The notes below the pieces were generated by a model. It saw only the letters and a list, made by a program, of their open reading frames with translations, did not search any database and had not been told where the DNA came from. Positions 48,572 through 58,360 of a stretch of DNA of 64,000 nt are shown here, piece after piece. The number at the start of each line of letters is the position of its first letter. Within the stretch, counting starts at the first letter, position 1. Position numbers and translations under genes: made by a program. The stretch comes from Epichloe hybrida (Eukaryota > Ascomycota > Sordariomycetes > Hypocreales > Clavicipitaceae): NCBI GenBank assembly GCA_019022495.1, contig JAFEKR010000005.1:2604001-2668000 (forward strand), in the 5' to 3' direction.

Positions 48572-51133
48572 TTACGATCCGTAGGCAACCTGGCCCATAG
48601 GCCTGTCCTCCTCCATTCCAGGGGCCATCAGGTTCGTTCTGGGGTCGCCGGTAGCCTTGGCTACTGAGCAACGTGCCATGGTTGGTGAACTAGTTCAAAT
48701 TTGTTAGTTGCAAGTCGTGGATGTGCAGCGCGCGAGAGGGGAGGGTCAATGGAGAATATACCTTCTAGAGATGACATCTGTGAAATAAAAATTGTCAATG
48801 ACCTTCTTCAATGGCTCCCCGGTAGCCTTTGATCCCTTGTTATGATCCACCAATTGAACCTTGCTCAGCTGTCGCAGAGCGACGGGCTCAACCACGTCGT
48901 AGGCCGCCAGGGCAGGAGAAATCTCAACCATGCGGTCGCGAACAGCAGTGAGGTTGTCGTATGGCAGAGGTACGCCGAGGAATTCACTAGCGGCGCGGAG
49001 GATCTTCCAGTCAGTGCGGGAAGCACCGGGCAGAGAGGTGGCGGCACGGGTGGTCTGCACGCGGCCCTCGGTGTTGATGTAGGTACCGGCCTTCTCCGTG
49101 TACGCAGCACCAGGCAGGATAACGTCGGCAATCTGAGCGCCGCGGTCACCGTGGTGGCCCTGGTAGACGACAAAGGCATCCTTGGGGATATCGGCCTCGC
49201 TGAACTCGTCGGCACCTAGCAACCACACAAACTTGGGCTTGGTCTGGGCAACTTCGGCGGAAGGTGTGGTGAAGCCAACCTCAAAGGCACCGGCCCTTGA
49301 GGCATCTCGTTGAAGCACATTGTAGCCATCCCACTCGGGAGTCATGAAGGTGGCGGCGTTCTTCTCGACAAAGGCACCGACGGTCTCATAGAAGGCCTTG
49401 GCATCGACGTGGTCGGTCACGCCAGATCCCACGATTATCATGGGCCTCTTGGCGGCCTGGAGCCTCTTGCCAAAGGGACCAGCGAGGGCCTTTTTCAGGG
49501 CAGCGTGGTCGGCTCCAAGGTGCTCAAACTCGAATGTGGAATCCCATGTCTCGCCAACAACACCAATCTCGAGGTCGGATCGGAGCCACTGCTTGCGGAT
49601 ACGGGCGTTGAGGACGGCAGCCTCGTGTCGGGGATTACTGCCAACAATCAAGATGCAGTCGGCCTCCTCGATGCCCCAGATGCGGGAGTTGAACAGGAAG
49701 CTGGATCGGACATCGACACCGTGGGCAATTGGTTGGCTGCCGGTGGGTGTATCCAGAGCGAGGTTATCAGATCCAAGCTTGTTGGCCATGTCCTTGGCGA
49801 CAACCAGGGACTCAACCTCGGTCAAGGCACCAGAGATGACCTTGAACTCATTGCCCTGGGGCTTCTTGGACTCCCAGGCCTTGGCAACCTCAGTAAGCGC
49901 CTCTTGCCAGTCAGCAGGCTCGAATTTTCCTTCGCGACGGACCAAGGGCATAGTCAGTCGCTGCGTTTTGAGACCGTCACAGGCGAATCGGGTCTTGTCG
50001 TTGATCCATTCCTCATTCACGTCATCGTTGAGGCGGGGCAAGACGCGCATCACTTCGAGACCACGGGAGTCGACACGGATGTTGGAGCCAAGACCATCGA
50101 GAACATCAATGGACTCGGTATGCTTCAGTTCCCAAGGACGGGCTCGGAACGCATACGGCTTCGACGTCAAGGCCCCAACGGGGCAAAGATCAATGACGTT
50201 TCCAGACATTTCAGAGTCCAGGACCTGCTCTAGGTAGGTGCCAATCTGGAGGTCGTTACCGCGGCCGGTGGAGCCGAGCTCAGGGGCACCGGCAACATCG
50301 TTGGCAAATCGTACACATCGAGTGCAGTGGATGCAACGGTTCATTGACGTCTTGATCAAGGGTCCGATATTCTTGTCCTCGACAGCACGCTTGCCGCCAA
50401 TCTCATGAAATCGGCCACGGTCAGCTCCGTATCGCATGGACTGGTCCTGGAGATCACATTCACCTCCCTGGTCACAAATGGGACAGTCGAGGGGGTGGTT
50501 GGCCAACAGGAATTCCATTACACCTTCACGGGCCTTGTGTGTGATGGCTGAGTTGGTCTTGACAACCATGCCGGGCTGCACTGGCCAGGCACAAGAGGCA
50601 ACGGGCTTGGGAGCCTTTTCCACCTCGACCAGGCACATTCGGCAGTTTCCGGCAATCATTAATTTTCTATGTCACTTGTTAGGCCTCAATTTGCGGATGC
50701 TCGGCTCGTCGCAGGGGCAGGAAATCGTACTCGTGGTAGCAATATCTATGGTGAAATGAGTTAGTTTTGTCCGAAAAGCTTCCTCTCACTCGTCATCAGC
50801 TTGCCTTGGAATGGTAACGCCTGCTTTCTCGCAAGCTTGAATCAGGGCAGAGCCAGCTGCAAAACAACACGGTCAGATATGATTTGAGGGGGTCGAGGCA
50901 AGAGTCGACTCATCCGATCGTCATGTCGCACCTTCAATGGAGACCTTTTTTCCATCTGGCACCATGTTAGCACGGATCCAACCCTCAATGGCGGCTACGG
51001 GGGCAAAAAGCTACGCACCAACTGTCAATTCGACCTCTGCTTGACGTCTAGGAGTTGTCGCAAAAGCCCGCGAGGCGTTGGCGGCCCGCCTGCTTGTCCG
51101 CCAAGCCGAACGTGCCAGAGACTGTCGGAGCAT
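48572..51133 (-). CDS. nuo78: NADH:ubiquinone oxidoreductase 75/78-kDa subunit (complex I, NDUFS1 type)
   Basis: This is the largest iron-sulfur subunit of the complex I peripheral arm in the mitochondrial matrix. It carries electrons from NADH through three Fe-S clusters. Six exons are supported by consensus splice sites and phase: 51019-51133, 50932-50955, 50805-50856, 50731-50745, 48762-50666 and 48572-48689, giving 742 residues, the usual fungal length. The start at 51133 opens with an Arg/Ser/Ala-rich presequence (M-L-R-Q-S-L-A-R-S-A). Likely cluster ligands are C66, C77, C80 and C94 (2Fe-2S); H126, C130, C133 and C139 (4Fe-4S); and C180, C183, C186 and C230 (4Fe-4S). The C-terminal half is the molybdopterin-oxidoreductase-like domain. 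The exon at 50731-50745 is only 15 nt. The intron before it is GC-AG. Confidence 0.97.
50746..50804 (-). other. GC-AG intron in the complex I gene
   Basis: The donor reads AG then gcaag, and the acceptor reads catag, 59 bp in all. Using it rejoins I-P-R-Y-C-Y-H-E across the 15-nt exon. This matches the conserved family sequence and keeps the first 2Fe-2S cysteine. No GT donor in the vicinity gives that result. Confidence 0.85.
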
Positions 51134-51717
51134 CGTGTCGCCTTGACGGAAGTAGGGAGGGGAAATGGGCGATACAAGGCGGGCGGCGGCGAGATAAAGA
51201 CTCATTCCGTTGACGTCCACCAGGAAGAGAGAACTGGCCCGGCGGAAGCATTAGCAATGAATGATCCAACAGACATCGATTAATTTACATTCGCACTGAT
51301 TGGCTGGTCGATCGCACCCTTTCTGCCTGAGGCCACCCACCCACTTACTGCAGCGCACTACATCTCTCACAAGAATTTTTTCCAAGCTGCCGAGTCTCCC
51401 CCTTCCTTCTTTTTTTCTCAATTAATTGTACACGGGCACACTTTATTGTAGGTGAGCTTGAGCTTCACGTTTGCATCTGTGGACGCGTTGCTTTCAGTCG
51501 AGTCTTCCTCTATCTTGTGCTCAAGATAAATTTTTGCATTACGCCGTTTATGGAAGCATGGGAGAGATTTCAAACATCTCGTTGAGCGTTGCCTCTTACC
51601 GCCGGTCGTGACATTTTTTTTTTCTCCGCCAGGGAACAATTCATTTGCGCGCAGTGTCTTGGTATCGTAAAGTAGCGAATGATTTGTTTACACGTGCTTC
51701 CTCATGGCAATGTAGCT
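51134..51717. other. Intergenic region upstream of nuo78 and downstream of the SelO gene
   Basis: It holds the nuo78 promoter and leader and the SelO 3' flank, both genes reading minus. Small open frames here show no protein-like conservation. Pyrimidine-rich runs occur near 51,395-51,420 and 51,610-51,625. I see no other gene. Confidence 0.5.
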
Positions 51718-53754
51718 TTATGAGCTGCAGCTACATTGCATCGCCCTACCCACTCGCGGAACATCGCCAACCCATCTTTGCTCTTCTTCGGCATCACCCT
51801 TGTATTCTCTGCCATCAAATGACTTGCCACTCCATTCATCTTCAAAGGGATTTAAAGTCATGTGCATGATGCGATCCAGCACATCACGCTCGCCTTCCTT
51901 TTCGACCCGTCGAATCAATTCATCCAATACCCAGCCTCTGGGTACAAAGTTGGGATTGACTTGGTTCATGGCCTGGATTCTCTCTTGATCTCTAGTATCA
52001 CTGACCTGCTCGCCCTCGTCCTTCCAATCTTCTACAATACGTGCTTGCCACTTTTCTAGCCACTTGGCCAGCCGTTCCCGGGCTTCATCTTCTCCAACAA
52101 CGCCGTCATTGTGGAAGAAGACGGCCGCTTTTTCCTTTCGGACTTCATGTGAGGTGATATCTGATAGTTGAATATGGCCAAGTCGCCGGAAGAAGTGGTT
52201 AAAGTCGAGCTCGTATGTTTCCAATATGTCAAGTGCTGAGCTAAACAGCTCATCAAAATCCGTCTTTTTGAGTCGGCGCAAGCCAAATCTTGCCGCCATC
52301 AACCTCTTGTACTCGGTCAGGAACGTCTCCTTGAACTCATCGCCCGTCTGAATGATGAGTTTTTCTGCTCGTGAGATGATTTCTTCCTGGTGGTCTTCCT
52401 TGACCCCCTCCGAGATGAAAGTGGCATCGTCAACAAGGCCACCAGCGCCCATCAACTCCCCCACCGCCTCGCCAAAGCGAACGAGGTTCCACCAAATGAT
52501 GGTTGGTTGGTTTCTGTAGCTATATCGCAGCATATGATCATCATGGTTTGGTGTATATGATGGATCAAAATTATCCATGAAGGCAAACGGGCCAAAATCT
52601 ATGGAGAGGCCGTACGCTGACGTATTGTCGGTATTCTATTTGTGTCGTTAGGCTTTGGAAATGGTCTAGAAAGGTTGTCGGAGGGGAGGAGGGGACCTTA
52701 CCAAAACGCCATTCATGAACCCGTACGCTTGCCATGCTGCGACGCATTTAGCATTGCGACGAGCTATCTCCCTGTAGAGCCTCGTGAAACGATTTTCTGC
52801 CGTCTCAGCTGGTCCCTGAAGGTCCTTTTCCCCAACTCCGTGCCCCGGTGGCGGCGACTCAGAAACCTTTTCGGGGTTCTCCAATCTCGCGGGCAGGGTC
52901 TCCCATCCGCCAAAGACATCCTCGGCAACGTACGTGGCCAGTTTCCGAATCAGATCACGATCTTGCCGAGCGCGGAGTATGTCAAAGTTGCCCAGCCTGA
53001 TCCAAGATTCTGCAAATCGTAGCACTATGGCTCCTGGTTCCATGGTCTCACGTGCGACTTTGGAATGAGGCAGAAGGGTAAGGGATAGCGCTCGAGTGGT
53101 TGGAATACCGAGGGCGTTGAGGGCCTCGGATACCACAAACTCTCGGATGCTGGACCTCAAGACTGCCTTGCCGTCGGCGAATCGGGAATACGGGGTAAGG
53201 CCAGCCCCCTTGAGCTGTAGCTCGTACTGTTTTCCCGTCGCGGGATTCTTGGTTTCGAAGAGCGATATTGCGCGACCATCGCCGAGTTGGCCAGCCCATT
53301 GACCAAACTGGAACCCTCCGTAGCATTGAGCCCAAGGGTACCCTCCTTCCAGCTTGTCTTCATCCCAGCCATATAATTTGTTTCCCGCGACGAGCTGGAG
53401 AAAATCGTCCGTCTCTTCTTCGCCTGCTTTGATGCCGAGGTCACGAAGCGCTGCTGGGCTGACTGCGAGAAGCTCTGGGTCCTTTTGCTCCTCTGGTCGC
53501 ACCCAGGTAAAGGCGGCGTTGCGCACTTGTCGCGGCCGGATTTGATCACGAGGTGTCTTGTGCGAAGCGGCTGGCGTCGGATACACCGAGTCTGCAGGGA
53601 GTGACTCAGTAAAGTGCCATGATTTTGGCAGGTCTTGAAGCGTTGCGCCAGGATACAGCGCGCCAGATGCGGCTGCGGTGTGCTTGGCCGCCATGATGAC
53701 TGGAGCTTGAAGTCGCAATATGGCTCGTGGGAGACCTGCACGGGAAAGCATCAA
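51718..53754 (-). CDS. FMP40: SelO/Fmp40-type protein AMPylase (mitochondrial)
   Basis: SelO proteins have a kinase-like fold with ATP bound in a flipped orientation. They transfer AMP to protein Ser, Thr or Tyr residues; the fungal member Fmp40 acts in mitochondria in redox defence. Two exons, 52702-53754 and 51718-52635, with a 66-bp GT-AG intron in phase 0, give 656 residues. Family signatures are visible: F-G-Q-W-A-G-Q-L-G-D-G-R-A, Q-L-K-G-A-G-x-T-P-Y-S-R, R-S-S-I-R-E-F, and, across the intron, G-V-L-N-T-D-N-x-S followed by D-F-G-P-F. The C terminus ends C-S-C-S-S (C652, C654), with cysteine at the position where animal SelO has selenocysteine. The N terminus is basic and suits import. 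A start three bases downstream is equally possible (Met-Met). Confidence 0.95.
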
Positions 53755-54538
53755 AGGCGACTTGCATTCACTGGCCGTGGCTGACTATAGAAGAACTCTC
53801 TTTAAGGGTTTCATTCGGAGTTTTGGGACTGTTTTCAATTCCGGCACGATGATCAGTGGCGACAACGGTTGACGTCAACAAGATGACAGAATCTTTCGAA
53901 TCTGAACCCCACTTTATCACGGACTGCCGGATCTTCTCCTCTAACGCGCACCAGCTTTCAAAGAGATGCGGCGACAGCAAAATCACGTATATCACGTACA
54001 AGGGAATTCTCCAGCGTCTGTTCATAGCTACAAAACAACTAGGCCTTTTTTTTTGGCAAGTAACTAGTAGAAACGGTCAGTAGGTGTGAAATAGCTATCC
54101 GCAGCTTGTGCTTACCCTATGCTGGAATGTCAATCACAGCCACCAATCAATTATTCTGCACGCGTTGGCTCATATTTGACCTTTTCAACTCGTGGATCAG
54201 ACCGGCGATAACTAATAAAGGGTAAATTATCGCCACAATATGGTATTGGAGGTAGATCCGTATTTTGTTATACCGAAGAAGAAACATGTACCGAATAAAC
54301 CGTCACTATTGGAGCTCGGTTGGATCGTATTCGTAATCAATGCTCTCACTTCCGAATCCCGACGATGGCGCCTTCCCGTTGCGGCCATCCCCTCCAATGC
54401 ACCTCGGCGGGGACAAGTTGTCAACTTGCTTGCTTCCGTCAAAGCCAACTCAATATCCACCTTCATCATCAACCAGCACGTCGATACTTTGTAGTCAAAG
54501 CCAAAGCCAAAGCCAAAGCCAAAGCCACGTCTCTCAAA
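53755..54538. other. Divergent promoter region between SelO and the aldo-keto reductase
   Basis: A 784-bp spacer between two outward-reading genes. A hexanucleotide repeat (ccaaag, about five units, 54,496-54,526) lies just before the reductase ATG. A short T-run is at about 54,045-54,053. No further gene is supported; the small open frames overlap without pattern. Confidence 0.5.
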
Positions 54539-55554
54539 ATGACACCTGTCGTTTCAACTTCAAAGGGAAACTTTCCGCCGACCTTGAAACTCAATGACGG
54601 CAACGAGATTCCAGTAGTATGTGTGTTTCGCGTACGTCATTAGACTGGCTGCCAACTAACGAGCCAGCTTGCGTATGGCCTCGGAACAGCAAATTATAAG
54701 TCAGACTCTTCATTCGACCAGCGCATTGTGGATGCGACAAAGCAAGCTATTGAAGTTGGCTATCGTCACCTTGACGGAGCCGAAGGTACGAGCGTCGGAA
54801 TACCTCAACTGCTGACGCAATGCCTCGCTGACGCACGCCGCTAGTATACGGTAACGAGGAAGAACTTGGCGCTGCAATCAAAGAATCTGGAATCCCCAGA
54901 GACCAGCTCTTCGTCACTACCAAAATTTGGGGCGAAAAGGAGCAGCCGACCGTGGAAGCATTTGAAATATCTCTCAAGAAACTTGGGTTGGATTATGTCG
55001 ACCTATACCTCATCCATACGCCGTGGTTTGCCACTTCCGACGAGGACCTGCAGAAGAGATGGGCAGACTTGGAGGCCATCAAGGCTTCAGGACGGGCCAA
55101 GTCAATCGGGGTCTCCAATTTTGTCCAAGAACACCTCGAAGCGATTCTCAAGACGGCCAAGATCCCTCCCGCCATCAACCAGATTGAGTTCCACCCCTAT
55201 CTCCAACATGGAGATCTCGTTGCCTTTCACAAGAAACACAATATAGCGGTGGCGTGCTACGCGCCACTGATTCCAATCACAAAGGCCAAGGGCGGCCCAG
55301 TCGACCCGATCTGGTCCGAGCTGGCCAACAAGTATGGCGTCTCGGAATCCGAGATTGGCCTACGCTGGGTTATAGATCAAGGGTTGGTGGCCGTAACTAC
55401 AAGCTCGAAAAGAGATCGATTGGAGGGCTACCTGACCAATTTGCCTCTCTTTTCGCTTACAAATGAAGAGGTTGCTCGCATTGCAGAAGCAGGTAATAAG
55501 AAGCATTTCAGGGCATTTTTCAGTAAAAGGTTTGACGCCAATGACAAACGTTGA
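54539..55554 (+). CDS. Aldo-keto reductase
   Basis: A cytosolic NAD(P)H-dependent reductase of carbonyl compounds; the substrate cannot be read from the sequence. Three exons, 54539-54616, 54668-54785 and 54845-55554, with introns of 51 and 59 bp and phases that match, give 301 residues, the normal AKR length. The catalytic tetrad is visible as D62 (G-Y-R-H-L-D), Y67 (V-Y-G-N-E), K92 (T-T-K-I-W) and H123 (L-I-H-T-P-W). Further family landmarks are I-G-V-S-N-F, the I-E-F-H-P-Y segment and a late V-T-T-S-S-K nucleotide-binding motif. The ATG lies right after the ccaaag repeat, and exon 1 is short, as usual in this family. It converges on the XRCC4 gene with about 70 bp between stops. No biosynthetic neighbours suggest a cluster. 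Confidence 0.94.
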
Positions 55555-55624
55555 ACCAATTCCTGTAGAATGGATAAGATAGAGAATGAGACAGAACTTT
55601 CCTCCTGAACATCTGAAGCCTCTG

Positions 55625-56752
55625 CTACAACTCGTCATCGGAGTCAGTATCATTTGCAGTGGCTACAGGCTTCTTCCGCTGGAACGGCAAACTCCTTGGA
55701 GGAGGAGGAGGAGGAGGAGGAGCGACTGCTTGCTTTTGAAGAGGTTTCGATTCATGTGTGCCCTGACAACTTCCCTGTGGCTCATCCTTAGCATCGTCGT
55801 CGTCGTCGTCGTCGTCATCATCATTATCATCACTGGCCACAGAGGCAGTCGCCTCAGTTGTGTGACCACCATCCGAATCCTCTGACTCTGACTTGACTGC
55901 CACGGTTAACTCCTCCGCAGGCTCCTCGAGGTCGGCGGCCTTGGCCTTTCTTTTTGTCGCCCTCGTCCCTGATGGTTTCGTTCCAGGCTGCTCATCTTTT
56001 GACTTTGGCTCTTCAGACGTCCCCCTCCCATTGACTGATAATTCCATAATAATCTTTTGTTGTTGCCGGATTTTGACCTTTTTCTCATTCAACAAATCCC
56101 TAAGCTTTTGCAAAAGTGCGACCTCATCCTCTTGCTTGGCTTGAATCAGCTCGTCCAGCTGAGACTTGAGGTTGTCTACCGATGCTTGCATGCTACTGAA
56201 CTTGCCCGCAGACTCGGTGGCAGATTCTTGAATCTGCGTCAAAGCATCCACAGAGATGGCGCACCAGTCAAACAACTCGATTGTCTCATTCACTTCATAG
56301 TTTAATGAGATAGCACCGAGGCGTTGCTATCACATGTCAGGCCTCTCTGAGGGAGAGAATTGGTGGAGATGAACTTTGGCTTACGGTAATTCCTTGAACT
56401 TGTTTTCGTACAGTGAGAATTATCGATGATTCACTCTGCACTGTGGCGGTTGCTCGTATATCGGAGTGGAGTTCTTGTTGGAATATGGAGATGAGGATAT
56501 TCTGCCATTCCGTTTCGGAAACGGGACAGTTCTTGATGCGAAGAGAAGAGACACGGTCATGTCTCACTGCGCTGGTTAGACAGAGGCAGCATGAGTGAAA
56601 GAATACAACTCACACGAGCAGGCATAAGGTGCTGATCCCTCGGTCCCTACTAACTTGAGGTCGAGAGCCTTTGAACCTTTGGATGAGACATGGACGAGAA
56701 CAGAGGAGGATTCTTCGTCCGTTCGCGCAAATTTAAGCACTCTCGGCGCCAT
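55625..56752 (-). CDS. XRCC4: XRCC4/Lif1-type non-homologous end-joining protein
   Basis: XRCC4 forms a dimer through a long coiled coil that binds DNA ligase IV in nuclear double-strand break repair. Three exons, 56616-56752, 56385-56571 and 55625-56326, with introns of 44 and 58 bp, give 341 residues. The N-terminal head (about 1-125) has the family-like W-Q-N-I-L and K-x-x-x-G-I-T-Q-R-L-G-A-I segments. A coiled coil follows at about 152-204 (L-K-S-Q-L-D-E-L, then L-L-Q-K-L-R-D-L-L). The tail is disordered, with a K-R-K-A-K basic patch, a run of aspartates (about 275-285) and a run of prolines, both on repetitive codons. The assignment rests on architecture and the end-of-head motif, because XRCC4 sequences diverge fast. 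The 44-bp intron is near the lower size limit for such fungi. Confidence 0.85.
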
Positions 56753-58360
56753 GATTCCGGAACAAGACTGTGCTATTCGAGCGGACGAAGGATCCTTTCG
56801 AACAATTTGGACGTATGCCACTTTAGATGCCTATCAACGTGAATTTGCTGCAAGCACAAAGCCAAGCCAAGCCAAGCCAAGCAGGGCTTTCATTGGATGC
56901 ATGCAAGCTAATGTGGGACCACTTGTCAATGCCACGGAGTATGTACTCCGTACGTTCTGCAGGTCGCTGAGGCGGCCAGAAACGCCAGAAACCACGTTGT
57001 GAAAAAGATGCACGATGCTCATCACGTTGGATCAATCACATCGACATTGACGCCTAGCAGAACATGTTTGCTGGGCATATGCTGTTAATTACCAAGTTGT
57101 GCGGCCTCTGGCGCGAACCCGACGCGCACGTTGTTGATTTTGGCCGCAACGCGACTTTGCGTCTCCAATCAGGTTCAGTCAGGTCTTGGAGTCTGGTGCC
57201 GCTTTTAGCGAAAGCCGGTTTGGGTCTTTGCGACAGGCCGCACAGGAAGAACCCCTTTCTAATAACCTGCTACAACACTCCGTAGAACGCGTAGCATGCA
57301 AGAAAGAACTGAAGCCTAGTCGTTACTCCGTACTCCGTAACTGCGCATTCGATATTCCAGTTGCCCGTTGTGTCTGTCCTTTGACGGCGGCCTGTTTCCG
57401 CTTCCTTGTTAGAGCACGTGCATGCTTGCCAATTGATGCTACCTTGTCCCTGACCAGTTTGTTTTTTTGTTTTGTTGAGAATGGATGCACCAACATTGAC
57501 ACTCTCTCGCAACAACGGTGGGGCACCTCCCACGGAATATTCCGCAGAGAAGAGGAACATGGAAATGTATCATCACATCAGTTTGCAATCAATGTCGTTC
57601 GGAATCTCGACGTGCATGATACATATTGCGCTGTTTGCGATACGTTGCCAGCTGCACATGTGACATGATGGTGCGATGAACCACACAGTCAGTTGAGGGC
57701 GAGGCAGCGTCGACGCTAGTCTTCTTTCGGAGAAGCTTGGGTTGAGAGTGAGAGCTCATCTGGCGCTGAAGAATGGTTTGGAGGACGGCTGGCGGCTGGA
57801 GGGCCACGCTGGAGGGCCACGCTGGAGGGCCACCGTCAGTGCTTGAGTGCCTCCACACGCTCGCTCGGGACCCCGGGAAGATGCCAGCCACCCCTGAATA
57901 CTGGAAAATGCCATCGCCCACATTCTGCCAGTGAGCTGCTTGAGCCCCGTGGCCCCCTCCCAGCCTTCCCCCCCCATTCCTATTCCCAGCAGCTCGCAAG
58001 CTGCACCCGCCTCCTCAATCATCGATCGCACCGCACCAGTTGACCGCATCGCCAAGTCGCTTCTCAACGTCACGCCCACATCAACGAGCCAACGACACAC
58101 TTATTCCAGGTTTCTTTTTTCCTCATCGCAAGGTGGTTTCGACAGCTGTCGCGCAATCTGGAGCCATCGCCGTTACCGCATTTTTTCGACAGACCTTGCC
58201 ATCACCCCGAACCGATCTCCACTCTGTTCACAGGAAATCGACTATGTAAACAACCTCAACCCAACATTCACGACGGCAACAAAGGAATAAAAATTGACTG
58301 TGCGGCGCCTGAGACTTTCGGAACGATTTCACCAAAATCAACGCTGTGCGGGTGACGATT
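56753..58360. other. Long divergent intergenic region between XRCC4 and the Byr4-type gene
   Basis: About 1.6 kb with no supported gene. It contains short simple repeats: ccaag units at 56,861-56,882 and three copies of ggagggccacgct at about 57,798-57,833. The palindrome gtactccgtac (56,943-56,953) recurs as overlapping copies of ttactccgta near 57,323-57,341. It presumably holds both promoters and a long leader for the cell-cycle gene. Confidence 0.5.

Noticed and set aside
49310..50237. Large plus-strand frames of 279 and 307 codons
   Set aside because: They are antisense shadows of the long exon of the complex I gene.
54539..55554. Part of a secondary-metabolite cluster
   Set aside because: The aldo-keto reductase stands alone between housekeeping genes. 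No synthase, P450, transporter or cluster regulator is nearby.
57186..57668. 160-codon plus-strand frame in the XRCC4/Byr4 spacer
   Set aside because: It has no recognisable motif, no splice support and ordinary intergenic composition. It overlaps equally long frames on the other strand.
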